A DNA stretch of 64,000 bases, taken from positions 173,009,863 to 173,073,862 of the forward strand of contig CM077116.1 of assembly GCA_039619475.1 (NCBI GenBank), read 5' to 3'. This document shows positions 49,704 to 59,640 of this stretch, one piece after another; the stretch's first letter is position 1; the number at the start of each line of letters is the position of its first letter. Source of the stretch: Icerya purchasi (lineage: Eukaryota > Arthropoda > Insecta > Hemiptera > Monophlebidae). The position numbers were made by a program, and so were the translations under genes. Under the pieces are notes generated by a model that saw only the letters and a program-made list of their open reading frames with translations, did not search any database and was not told the DNA's origin.

Positions 49704-49992
49704 GAAACTGGGCGCGCTAAGCGAAAAGTTAATATACAGGTATTTACTTGGTTGAAGTTCTTTTATTGAAATCATGCAACAGATAATAGAAAGTATTGAA
49801 ATTTCTCGCAGATATTTCAATGGTAAATATATTTCTATTTTTAAACAAATCGTACAAAACTAAACAATTTTAATAAATGCCTGCAACTCGATTAGCGCGG
49901 TGAAAAACATTCATTGCCATGATTATATATGGTTAAACACTAGTCAGCGTTTATTAAAAAAAAAAAAAAAAACTTAAAAAGGAGAAGTTTAT

Positions 49993-50451
49993 ATGTTGTT
50001 GCGTATATACAATTTTTTTCTTCTATTTTTGTTTATTTTTAACGTTTGTCCGCGTATAACTTGTGTTCATACTTTAATGATTCTTTGCCTATTGGAATGT
50101 GTACCAGTCTTGGTGGTACCATATAAAGGTATACCACCGTTCGGTATCGGTAAACACAAAATGAGCAGTCATTAAAAAAGCTCCAAAAAAATGGAATTTC
50201 TTTAGAGAAGTTTTTAGTTTATAACAAACGGCGGGCTTGTCTCAAAATATCACCTCAATTCATCGTGAAAACGTAAAATGGAAAGAAACGTCTAATTTTT
50301 AGATTCGAGCAAAGAAAATGAATGTCGCGATTTACAAGCTCATAACGCTAGCGGAAATGTTACATATCTTAACATTATTGCGTATAGCGGAGTACTTCTC
50401 GGTTTATCAGGAACTGTATCGGTCGTCTCACCATATGAGTACAACATACGG
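49993..50451 (+). CDS. Candidate small secreted/membrane protein gene, two exons
   Basis: The frame starts at 49993 with MLLRIYNFFLLFLFIFNV, signal-peptide-like, and a second hydrophobic stretch (MILCLLECVPVLVVPY). A donor at 50150 (GTAAAC) or 50129 (GTATAC) leaves 1 nt. The acceptor TAATTTTTAG before 50303 needs exactly that phase. Exon 2 (50303-50451) has SSKENECRDLQAHNASGNVT, LNIIAYSGVLLGLSG and donor GTGAGT. A related exon start appears at 50643. No family is recognised and no 3' end is found before the Jockey insertion. Speculative. Confidence 0.3.
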
Positions 50452-50642
50452 GTGAGTATTGACTAAGTAATCATCAAAATCAACGTTAAAAATAGAGATC
50501 TCCTTAGAGGAATACTTTCTTTACTTAATATAAGTAGATAAAAATTAGCCGAAAAGTTTTCAAATATAGGAAAATTATGGACACATAAAAATTTCAAAAT
50601 TAAACAAGCGATGGAATGATTTAACTATACCTAAAAATGTAG

Positions 50643-50760
50643 ATTCGGATAAAGATAATGAATTTGAAATCCTCAAAAACGCGATTTACAAGCTGGAATT
50701 TCTACCAATACCCGGCTTTATACCTGTGCCGAAAATAGCATTTATTTTAAGGTGGTTTTT
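50643..50760 (+). other. Possible duplicated exon start
   Basis: TAGATTCGGATAAAGATAAT resembles the exon 2 start at 50300 (TAGATTCGAGCAAAGAAAAT). Both later share ACGCGATTTACAAGCTG or CGCGATTTACAAGCTC. The frame DSDKDNEFEILKNAIYKLEF stays open to about 50760. It may be a tandem duplicate or a dead exon. Confidence 0.35.
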
Positions 50761-50774
50761 ATCTACTCGTATAT

Positions 50775-50783
50775 TACGATAAA

Positions 50784-50785
<2 letters not shown>
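50775..50785. repeat. Left target-site duplication of the Jockey element
   Basis: TACGATAAATC, directly before the T run. The same 11 bases follow the 5' end of the element at 55321-55331. Confidence 0.9.
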
Positions 50786-50826
<41 letters not shown>

Positions 50827-50828
<2 letters not shown>

Positions 50829-50861
50829 CAAATTGCTCCTAGCTGATAACAGCTATCTGGC
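50827..50861 (-). promoter_or_regulatory. Stem-loop next to the Jockey poly(A)
   Basis: TAGCTG (50840-50845) and CAGCTA (50850-50855) make a 6-bp stem, with an outer GCCA/TGGC pair at 50827-50830 and 50858-50861. It is the last structure before the A tail and could be the site that the element's RT recognises. Confidence 0.45.
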
Positions 50862-50936
50862 AATTTTAGTATTAGAGCGTAACATTGAGTAGCACTCTAT
50901 CCAGCGATAGGTGCAGAAGATTACTTTTCCTTTTTG

Positions 50937-53597
50937 TTAGGCTAAGTCCATCGGCTTGACTCTGTCAAGCCGCCGAACTTCCATCGAATTATCCAACAAT
51001 ACGATCGCTAAGTAATTTGGATGTATCTCCAGTCTGCTAGCATACTTTTTTGCATCATTAGTTATTACTTCTAGCACGGTCTTGATTTTTAGATCTTCAT
51101 GTAGTGTTAAGTTGGTGATATACCACGGAGCATTGACTATCATTCGAAGGATTTTATTCTGTATCCGTTGGATGATCGCTATATTGCTCTTTTTCGAGCA
51201 GCCCCATAAGGGGCAACCGTACCGCCAAATTGGCTTTAGGATTTGAGCGTATATTAATAGTTTATTTTCAGGAGATATTTCTGATTTTCTGTTTAATAGC
51301 CAGTACATTTGCTTCAGTTTTGCATTTAGTTCGATCCGTTTTGCTGTTATGTGTTTCTTCCATGTTAATCTTTGGTCGAGATACATACCAAGATATTTTA
51401 CATCTGTGTGTTGTGGAACTGGAACATCATTCAGGATTATATCTTCCGTTGGCACAATTCTTCTGTTAGTAAAGATTACTCGCCTTGATTTGCTTTCATT
51501 AGTTTTAATCTTCCATTGGCTAAACCACGATGAGAGTTCAGTAACAGCTTCTTGAATGGTGTTACGCGCTTTAACCGGGCATACATCCGAGCATAAGATC
51601 GCGGTATCATCAGCAAATGTTGCTACCTGCACGTTGGAGGGCGTAGGAATATCTGACGTGTATATGAGATAGAGTAGTGGCCCCAGCACACTTCCCTGCG
51701 GAACGCCTGCTTTTATCGGATATATATCTGATGAGTCATCTCCATACTTCACAAAGAAGTATCTTTCGTGTAAGTATGACCAAAGTAATTGATATATTTC
51801 ATGGGGAAAGTGACGTTTTATTTTGTGTAACAGACCGTCGTGCCAGACTTTGTCAAAAGCCTGGCTTATATCTAAAAACACTGCGTCACAGTACTTTTTC
51901 CCTTCGAGGGATGCCTCTATAGTGTTAACTATGCGGTGCACTTGTTCTGTTGTACCGTGCTTAGCTCTGAAACCGAACTGATGTTCCGGTATTAACTCTT
52001 TGTCGTTAATAATTGGCATTAACCGCTTCAGCAACAGCTTTTCATAAAGCTTAGAGACTACGGACAGCAAGGAGATGGGCCGATACGAGTCCGGTTCTGT
52101 CGGTGGTTTAAGCGGTTTCTTAATGACGATAATTTGTGACAGTTTTAGCTGTATCGGAAAATACCGTAGCCGGAGCATCGCATTGAAGACATATGTCAGA
52201 AATATAAAACCTTTTCTGGACAATTCCTTTAAAATCCGTGCCGTAATTAAGTCATAACCCGGAGATTTATGCGGATTTAAAGTTTTTACTAAGTTATTAA
52301 TTTCCCCCGGAGATGTGAGTTTTATTGGTTTAGAAACATCATAACAGTAAGCATCAGGGGTCAGCGTTGAATTTCCAGGATATGGCTGAAATATGTTTGC
52401 GAAATGTTTTGCAAAGACTTCTGCTTTTTCTGAGTCCGTTTTAGCCCAAGTTCGACTTGATTTTCTTAACGGATGCACCGCATGTACAGGTCTTTTAAGA
52501 TTTTTTGTTATTTTCCACAACGAGTAGTCATGTTGCGGCAGGGGCGATAGATTTGTTAACCTTTGTTTTAAGGATTTGTTTTTTAAATCTTGCAATAATT
52601 TCTTTAAAAACTTCGTCTGCTTATTTAATGCTGTTTTATGGGTAGGGTTTCTCGATAATTGCCATTGTTTTCTCAGTTTCCGTTTTAACTGGACCGCTTT
52701 TTTAATTTTATCTGGATAATAGATAACAGGCTCATAACCTCTTTCCTTTGGTGTGGATTTCCACGCAGCTCGTTGTATGACTTTAATGAAGTATTCTACC
52801 GCTTCATCTATTTGTTTTGCAGTTTTCAGCGGTATTTTAACGTTCATTGTACGTTCAAGCTGCTCTCGAAATGCATCCCAATCTGTGAATTTATTATGGA
52901 GTTTTGGTTTCCGCATTTTTCTAACTATATGCTGACTAATTGTTAGTGTAACCGATGAATGATCTGATGACAATATTTCGTCAGTCCTAACATCAATAAA
53001 TGGGGATGAAATTCCTTTTATTATGAAGAAGTCCAAGAGATCCGGTGTTTTATTAAGGTCGGTTGGCCAATAAGTAGGTGTTCCCGATGAATAGACCATG
53101 CTGTATGTTTCGTCCATGGATGATTTTAATTCTTTCCCTCTGGGCACTGTCAGTCTTGACCCAAAGTGAATATTTTTCGCATTGAAATCTCCTCCTACAA
53201 TGTATCTGTTACCTAAAGTTCTGAAGAAGTCGGTAAAATGTTTTTTTTTTATAATATGCCTCGGAGGGCAGTATACTGCTGAGAGAGTAATATTTTTATT
53301 TGGACCTTCAGTGATTACTACACTGGTCGCTTGTAGGTAATTGAATTTATATTTGTTCAGTTCATAGTGTTTTATATTACTTTTTATTATAACACCAGTG
53401 CCACCGTGTGCTGTATTATCTGGATGATTTGTATAATATGAATTGTATCCCGGGAATGTAATATGTCTTGTGTTAGTGAGATGTGTTTCAGATATTAGAA
53501 GCGCATCAATATTGTTTTGCAAAATGTACATTTGTATTTCATCGATATGATTAAGAACACCGTTAGTGTTCCAGGTAACTATTTTTAAATTCTTCAT
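50937..53597 (-). CDS. Jockey-clade ORF2 (endonuclease-reverse transcriptase)
   Basis: 886 residues, a usual length for Jockey. The EEP endonuclease spans about 1-220: VTWNTNGVL, DALLISETHLT (catalytic E), VGGDFNAKN and SSDHSSVTLTI (D-H pair). The RT spans about 450-760: [73 protein letters not shown] and FADDTAIL with the catalytic DD. The C-terminal region has QRIQNKILRMIVNAPWYI and ends MEVRRLDRVKPMDLA. No catalytic residue looks missing, so it may be active. It is translated after ORF1, probably by reinitiation at ATGA. Confidence 0.96.
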   Translation of the reverse strand: MKNLKIVTWNTNGVLNHIDEIQMYILQNNIDALLISETHLTNTRHITFPGYNSYYTNHPDNTAHGGTGVIIKSNIKHYELNKYKFNYLQATSVVITEGPNKNITLSAVYCPPRHIIKKKHFTDFFRTLGNRYIVGGDFNAKNIHFGSRLTVPRGKELKSSMDETYSMVYSSGTPTYWPTDLNKTPDLLDFFIIKGISSPFIDVRTDEILSSDHSSVTLTISQHIVRKMRKPKLHNKFTDWDAFREQLERTMNVKIPLKTAKQIDEAVEYFIKVIQRAAWKSTPKERGYEPVIYYPDKIKKAVQLKRKLRKQWQLSRNPTHKTALNKQTKFLKKLLQDLKNKSLKQRLTNLSPLPQHDYSLWKITKNLKRPVHAVHPLRKSSRTWAKTDSEKAEVFAKHFANIFQPYPGNSTLTPDAYCYDVSKPIKLTSPGEINNLVKTLNPHKSPGYDLITARILKELSRKGFIFLTYVFNAMLRLRYFPIQLKLSQIIVIKKPLKPPTEPDSYRPISLLSVVSKLYEKLLLKRLMPIINDKELIPEHQFGFRAKHGTTEQVHRIVNTIEASLEGKKYCDAVFLDISQAFDKVWHDGLLHKIKRHFPHEIYQLLWSYLHERYFFVKYGDDSSDIYPIKAGVPQGSVLGPLLYLIYTSDIPTPSNVQVATFADDTAILCSDVCPVKARNTIQEAVTELSSWFSQWKIKTNESKSRRVIFTNRRIVPTEDIILNDVPVPQHTDVKYLGMYLDQRLTWKKHITAKRIELNAKLKQMYWLLNRKSEISPENKLLIYAQILKPIWRYGCPLWGCSKKSNIAIIQRIQNKILRMIVNAPWYITNLTLHEDLKIKTVLEVITNDAKKYASRLEIHPNYLAIVLLDNSMEVRRLDRVKPMDLA

Positions 53598-55150
53598 TTT
53601 TTATTAAGTAAAGCAGTTGTAATAGTCTGTATAACATTGTTAAGCACCTGATTTTGCTGTTGCATCATTTCAAGAAAAAGGGTTTTTATTTCAGTTAAGA
53701 ATGTATGTAGCATTGTTGCAATGTCATTATTATTACTGTCATTGACTTCAGAAGTTCTATTTATTTCTCGTTTATGCCGCTGTCCTGCGATTTGCGCATA
53801 AGTCAAGCGCTGTGTTGAATTAAGACCTTCAGTTTGATTTGTCTCTGTATGTTCTTGGAGACCGGAAGGGGGCAAATGTCTGGAGTTTGCGTATTTGTCT
53901 AATGTATTGTTTCTACTTTTTACTGCATGTTGCTGGTGATTTCTGATATTTTGCAGCTTTTTATAGACGGCACATCCTTTATAATTTGATGGATGATCTC
54001 CATGACAATTGGCACATTTTGGTGTTTCGTCCCGTTTTTTATTACAATTGGTGGATGCATGGTTATTACCACATTTGATACATGCATACGCCCTGTTACA
54101 ATAGGTTTTAGTGTGGCCATACCTTTGGCAGCGAAAACACTGAGGGATAATATTCTTTTTATGCGGAGATTCTATCTTAACTTTCATATGAAGTAATGTT
54201 TCAATTTTGTATATATCAGAATTGTTTTCGTGCGGTTCGAGGTCTACAAAGAATAATGGTAAGGGTTGCTTAGTTACCCTATGCTTGATATTAGTTATAT
54301 GCCTAATTTGGTGTCCATTTTCTTCTAGGGCAGTCTTGATATCATTTATTTCTACCGAGTGATGTAGGTGTCGGATTACTACCCGAAAGCTTCTTTCAGA
54401 TTTAATTTGATATGTGTGATGTTCTATTTCTTCCTGACGTAGATATTTAACTAGTGTACGATAACTGTCTATACTGTTTGATTTAATTTCGACTCTTTTG
54501 TCTGTTAGGGATCTGCAACGTATGTCACCAGTTGGGATGACGCTGGCAATATCTGACAACATTTTGGTATAATCTACTACTCCATAAATTGTTATAGCAG
54601 GAGGTTTTAGTTCCTTTTTGTGCTGTGTAGGTTCTATATCTTCGTTCTCGCTAGAATCATCAGATGCCAAGCAAGCAAACCTGTTTTTATTTTGCTTAAG
54701 TATCTTTTTCTCTACTTGCTCCGAGGAAACACTTCTAACGTATTCTCTTTGCCTTTTCCTCTTATTTACGATCTCTTGCCAGCTGTGGTCTTTTACTTGA
54801 ATATTGTCAGTTTGCATGGAGGCTTGCAGCGAATAATTTTCCTCTGTTGGGATAGGAGATAATACATTGGTATAAACAGATTTCGGTTTATCTAACGATC
54901 GGTTTTTTTTTGTATTTGTATTTATTTTATTGTTAGAATTGTTAGTATTATTATTTTTCGTCACATCACCGTTAGTGCATGCGAACGGAGGTAAAGGAAC
55001 GAACTCACCGCCGGTTTGCATTGAGCCGTCATTTTCTGTGTCAGGATTTTCGGAAGCATTATGTGTGTAATGATGCGATGAAGCAGCAACATCTTCGATT
55101 TGTCGGTTGTTATCCGATTTACGGTTTAGAATAGGCGAGCGCATGACCAT
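53594..55150 (-). CDS. Jockey-clade ORF1 (gag-like, zinc knuckles)
   Basis: 518 residues. The N-terminus is polar and low in complexity with N/K runs. A segment near 255-330 (RVVIRHLHHSVEINDIKTAL) is the gag domain before the knuckles. Three CCHC-type knuckles follow at about 337-395: CFRCQRYGHTKTYC, CIKCGNNHASTNC and CANCHGDHPSNYKGC, then AVYKKLQ. The C-terminus (FLTEIKTLFLEMMQQQNQVL) is helical. The protein binds element RNA and forms the RNP. Its stop overlaps the ORF2 start in ATGA. An alternative ATG lies two codons inside. Confidence 0.95.
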   Translation of the reverse strand: MVMRSPILNRKSDNNRQIEDVAASSHHYTHNASENPDTENDGSMQTGGEFVPLPPFACTNGDVTKNNNTNNSNNKINTNTKKNRSLDKPKSVYTNVLSPIPTEENYSLQASMQTDNIQVKDHSWQEIVNKRKRQREYVRSVSSEQVEKKILKQNKNRFACLASDDSSENEDIEPTQHKKELKPPAITIYGVVDYTKMLSDIASVIPTGDIRCRSLTDKRVEIKSNSIDSYRTLVKYLRQEEIEHHTYQIKSERSFRVVIRHLHHSVEINDIKTALEENGHQIRHITNIKHRVTKQPLPLFFVDLEPHENNSDIYKIETLLHMKVKIESPHKKNIIPQCFRCQRYGHTKTYCNRAYACIKCGNNHASTNCNKKRDETPKCANCHGDHPSNYKGCAVYKKLQNIRNHQQHAVKSRNNTLDKYANSRHLPPSGLQEHTETNQTEGLNSTQRLTYAQIAGQRHKREINRTSEVNDSNNNDIATMLHTFLTEIKTLFLEMMQQQNQVLNNVIQTITTALLNKK

Positions 55151-55187
55151 AACGGTAGTTTACGCAGAAAGCAGAGATAACAAATAC

Positions 55188-55209
55188 CGGCTTGCTGATA
55201 AGCAAGCCG
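55188..55209 (-). promoter_or_regulatory. Perfect hairpin in Jockey 5' UTR
   Basis: CGGCTTGCT and AGCAAGCCG form a 9-bp stem around a 4-nt loop, about 40 nt before the ORF1 start and about 110 nt into the RNA. Jockey-type 5' ends carry an internal promoter; whether this stem takes part is unknown. Confidence 0.6.
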
Positions 55210-55320
55210 ATCACTGTACCGTACTTACGATAATTATACGCGATTAGAATGTAAATACTGTCAAGAGCAATTGAACGCGAACAATGAACAATAACCCGAA
55301 ACATTAAAACGAATAAAAAC

Positions 55321-55331
55321 TACGATAAATC
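55321..55331. repeat. Right target-site duplication of the Jockey element
   Basis: TACGATAAATC, an exact copy of 50775-50785. The left flanking bases differ (AT on one side, AC on the other), which limits the duplication. Confidence 0.9.
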
Positions 55332-55332
55332 T

Positions 55333-57246
55333 GAAAAATAAAATAGTTCCAATGAAAAAAAAGAAAGACCGATATTTGAAAATTTATTATAAAAATTTAA
55401 TAAAAATGCACTAAACAGTAAAAAATAATTACTCCCGACAAAAAAAAAAAAACAACTTATTTTAGAATAATATACCTTAAGAGGGATATTACGTTAATTC
55501 TTTAATAACGTTAATACTTACTGGAGTCGTCGGCACCAAATTCAAACTGCAACAATAATTAAGAAACCACATGTGAAATGTTAACGTTCCTAGTGCTTGG
55601 CTTATAGAGAACGAGTGATTCTGTCCTTTTATACTAATTAAATTGTTTTTAAATATTACTGTAATTTGAATTTAATGCCGACTCTAATATGTATTGACGA
55701 TGTTTAAGAATTATCGTAATGCCGCCTTGAGGTGTATTTTACTGTATAAGATACCTTTTATCGAGTAATTATTTTTTTCCTTTTTAGTACATTTTTAATA
55801 AGGAGTAAATCTCAAAGTCGGTGATTTTTTTTTTTTTTTTTTTTTAATGTTTAAATGTAATTGTTGTATTTTGTACGTTTTTTGTTTACATTTTACACGG
55901 TATCAAGTTTAATACGTCATAAGATTATTTTATAAATACATCAGCTAGCACCCCCTCTCGTGTTTATAACTGTGCTTTGCGGAATATAGTTACTAACGAT
56001 GCTCACTGTCCTCCTACGGCCATCTCGGGCATCCGAAAATTGAAAGACACAAACAATAATTATTAAACGGCGCGTTTTAAACGTGCTTTTGAGAAATCGA
56101 TAAAACTTTTCAAATCGATCGACCCCAATCGAGAACATATAAATGTTTCCAGAATAACCCCACATGGCAAAATTAGAGTCACACTCCAGATGGGTTCATT
56201 TCTTTTTTTAATATCGTCGAACAATTTTCTAAACAAGATTTTCAAATCACAAAAAAAAAGTTATTTTCTTTCTATAATCGAAATTATGCGTGTGTGTGTG
56301 TGTGTAACACACTCGCGCATACACTGTACAGGTAGAAAATGTTTCAACATATTACCGCGAGGCACAGGTTCTTGTAAGTAGAGTCGTCTTCCCTAGTAAG
56401 TAGTCACTCGATTGCCATCCAATGCCATCGACGGAGAAATGAAACAGCAAATACGGGGTTTAATGCGTTTACCGTTGTGCGGGCTAGTAACTTTTTCCAC
56501 GGCAGGTTTGATGCGGTTGAAAAATATTAAAATAAAACTTTCGTACGTAATTGGTAGGGAAAACAGCGAGGAGATATTTGGCTAAAATGGTCAGCCCTCA
56601 ATCGCAAATATGTCAAGCCAACTGCAACAAGTCATCTGCGACTAAGTGCTCCTAATCTAACAAATAACAAAATTATCTTTGGTATGAGTGAGAAATTTTC
56701 CAGCACCCTAAAACTGAAATCGCAATCTGCCAAGAGAGTATACCCCCCCTCGCAGAGAAATCACTTGTCAATTTATAATGAAGCGGAGTAGCAAATGTAT
56801 CGTTTTAAATTTCTTCCGATGAATACCAAAAAACATCGATCCATATTCTCCAGAGGTTCGAATAATCCAGTTTTGAGGATACTAGAAAATATCAGAAAAA
56901 CAGGGCTACTCGGAATACTCGAAGCATAAACAGGAGCGATCTTAGTTCTAAACATATTTTATGTCAAAAAGAAGATTGGTGATATTTGGTGATTAACCGT
57001 TCAACAGTTCAGATCTGCATTCACTCTAACGAGTTCTTCACTGTGCTAGGTTTATGGTTGTATTTTATTTAGTGTTCGGCATAAATAAGTTTTTCAACTG
57101 AAGCGAGTAAATTCTTCATGAGAATCAAATAATATACACCAATTTTTTTTTTCGTTCCGGAAAGAAATATCCATTCGATCAATCTTTATTATCTTTCCCA
57201 GCAATTCAAACATATTACTTATATAACATTAATATTTATTTTTCCA

Positions 57247-57252
<6 letters not shown>
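55333..57252. other. Spacer, no recognisable gene
   Basis: It has A and T tracts (55440-55452, 55826-55845) and a (GT)n run at 56288-56305. Short open frames on both strands carry no motif. Confidence 0.45.
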
Positions 57253-57280
<28 letters not shown>

Positions 57281-57590
57281 ACTCGGCCATTTTGGCCTCG
57301 CAAGGGGCTGCGCCCTTTGACCCCTCTTGCTTTCATTTCTGTCTCTTTCTCTTCTATACTTTGTATAAAATGATCAAAATTTACAACGTAATTCTTACTG
57401 GCATCAACACAAAAAAAATAACATAACCACAAAAATCCTATCCTAACATTTAACTTTCATAATATAAAATTAAGACATTGTTTAAATAACAATAACAAAA
57501 ATCCTATAAAATATAACAAACGTTACATAAAATTGGGACATTTTTTCTAATGGGGAGGAGCCTAATTACGTTGTAATTAATATATATATA
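57253..57590 (-). repeat. AT-flanked interspersed repeat, copy 2
   Basis: Inverted copy of 37719-38090, bounded by (AT)n on both sides. It keeps a segment near ACTCGGCCATTTTGGCCTCG that holds GGGGCTGCGCCC, a short hairpin missing from copy 1. Confidence 0.8.
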
Positions 57591-57629
57591 TATATGTATG
57601 TATGTATACATGGTAAACTAAATCACCAA

Positions 57630-59640
57630 AACTCATAAAACTACTATGCGCACAAGAGTCATCTCTATTCTATCAGTAGCGTACAAGATCTTATCGAAAG
57701 CCGTACAAACAAGGACAGAGGAACAACTGGAATTAATTAGGAGAATATCAAGCAGGAATCAGGAAAGTCCGTAGCTGTGTTGAACAGATTATGATTTTAT
57801 CTTATGTAAAATTAAGACAGAAAAAATTTGTAACGACCTTCGTCGATTTTCAAAACACCGTATCGAAAGTAAAATTCAGAGGAAAAGTATCAGATGCATT
57901 TAAAGTTCGAGCAGGAGTTAGGCAAGGAGATAGGCTATCGCCACTATCATTCAATTGCGTATTAGAAAAAATTGTTTGAGAATGGCGTTCAAATCTAGAA
58001 AAGGAAAGCAGATAATGGAATCAGATTAGAGCATAAGAAGAATAATTTAACAATTGATCACCTAGCATTCGCAGATGATATAATGATTCTCGCAAACACA
58101 ATAGAAGACGTGGTAAAACAAATCCAGCTATTGAAGAACGAAGCGGCAAAAGCAGGTCTCCAAATCTCTGCTGATAAAACAAAATTTATCGCTAACATAT
58201 AATCAGCACCTAATTTTCTGTTAACTGAAAACAAGAAATACAGCGGAGTAGGCAAATTTAAATACCCAGGAGAGTGGATTAAAATGTGCTAGAAAAAACA
58301 GCACTACATTTTAGAATAAGCAAATTAGAAACAACATTTCAATTGACAAGGAATGTTTATAACAAGAAGTTTAAGTCGCGTAATACGAAATTAGAAATTA
58401 TCATACAGTTATTCCAGCCGCGGTACTCTATGCGGCAAAAGACCTGGTATTAAATACGAAGGGTATGATCGAAAAACTACATGAAAAGAAAAGGAAAATG
58501 TTATGAAAAATCTTAGGCCCAACAACTGAAAACGAGGAATATAGGTAAAGATCCAAAAAAGAATTATACAAATATTTGGACAGGATGGTTGACGTGACGA
58601 AAAAAAAAAAAGGCAAATTATGTTCTATGGACACACGAAGCGCTCGAACCCTACAAGAAAAGGCGGATCCGGAGAGACATTTTGGGGAGAATCAAATAGC
58701 GACTCCCTATAAATTTAAAAACGTTTAAAAAATACATAATAATTACAATTTAATTTAAATTTTGTTTAAAAAAATTATAAAATTGTATCTAAAACGGTAG
58801 TTTAGAATTTGAATAGTAAATTACTAGAAAGAGATTAGAACGATAGTATTTTTATTAGACTTTACTTCTTTTTTATTTTTGTTAGTAATCCGTTCCGAAT
58901 TCTTTGTCCGTGAGTAAGTAAAAAATATATACATATATTTCTGATTGAACTATTTTTAATTGAAACTACAAAATAAAAATTAAAAATAAATAAAAAAGAT
59001 CGACGACAGCTGCGTTTAAAACGGAATAAAAACGTAACATTAATGGTTTTACTAGAAAACAGTATTAAATATTAGTTATTAAAATCCATATGTTGTAACA
59101 TTTATACAAAACTTTTATAGTATAAATTAAGTTTCTCTGTTGTAACAAATTTTTCCATTGAGGTTTTGGTTCTTGGGGGTACCCTATGCACCCTCACCCT
59201 GGATCCGCCCTATTACAAAGCTAATTAACCGAATATTTATGTATATCCAAAGTCTAACGAACAAATAGAGTTGGTTCGAGGAGGTAGAAAGTGATTTAAA
59301 CGAAATTGGTATAGAACTAAGTAATATCGAAACTCGTCATCATCCGTTGAGAAAGAAACCGGCAGAATATGTCAGCTTTGAGGATAAACCGAAATTATGG
59401 ACGAGAAAACAGTGGACCGAAGAAAGAAAAGAGCTAGATGGACAGCAAATGCGGCAATACTGGATACAGAAGAAAGCGAAAAATTCAAACAGTTGAAATA
59501 TCTCGCTCCTAAGTTGGCCAAATCAAAGAATATATAATATAGTAAACAAATATTAAAAAACATAAAAACCACAGAAATCCTCAAAATAACATACATCTTC
59601 AACTCAGTCATAAGACAAGTTATTAATATTAAGAGAGGAA
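57630..59640 (+). pseudogene. RTE-like LINE remnant, interrupted
   Basis: SILSVAYKILSKAVQTRTEE near 57665, VRAGVRQGDRLSPLSFNCVL near 57910-57960, a decayed active-site region with LAFADD near 58065-58080, and FYGHTKRSNPTR near 58622-58658. The frame resumes at about 59212 with ITKLINRIFMYIQSL and ends SWFEEVESDLNEIGIE and WTRKQWTEERKEL near 59440. This is RTE-type ORF2 order. There are many stops. The MITE at 58662-59210 splits it. Confidence 0.8.
58662..59210. mobile_element. MITE inside the RTE-like LINE
   Basis: GGCGGATCC at 58662 and GGATCCGCC at 59201-59209 are inverted ends, followed inward by G-rich words (GGAGAG, GGGTGAGGG). The LINE reading frame stops at its left edge (NPTR) and resumes at its right edge (ITKL), which proves an insertion. 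Flanks CTACAAGA and TTACAAAG may be a worn 8-bp duplication. Confidence 0.7.

Larger units (their letters stand above)
50786..55320 (-). mobile_element. Complete Jockey-clade LINE with target duplication
   Basis: The parts in - strand order are a 5' UTR (55320-55151), ORF1 (55150-53594), ORF2 (53597-50937), a 3' UTR of about 110 nt and a 41-nt poly(A) tail (T run 50786-50826). The 11-bp TACGATAAATC, 12 bp if the next T is counted, flanks both ends (50775-50785 and 55321-55331). Both ORFs are open. A long pure tail, open ORFs and a perfect target duplication fit a recent insertion. There is no RNase H, as is usual in Jockey. The element copies itself by target-primed reverse transcription. Confidence 0.95.

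Noticed and set aside
49389..49820. 143-codon - frame and 70-codon + frame with repeated peptide
   Set aside because: Both are products of the 30-bp minisatellite, whose unit length is a multiple of three.
56773..56955. 60-codon - frame
   Set aside because: No motif. Possible LINE likeness on the + strand could not be supported.
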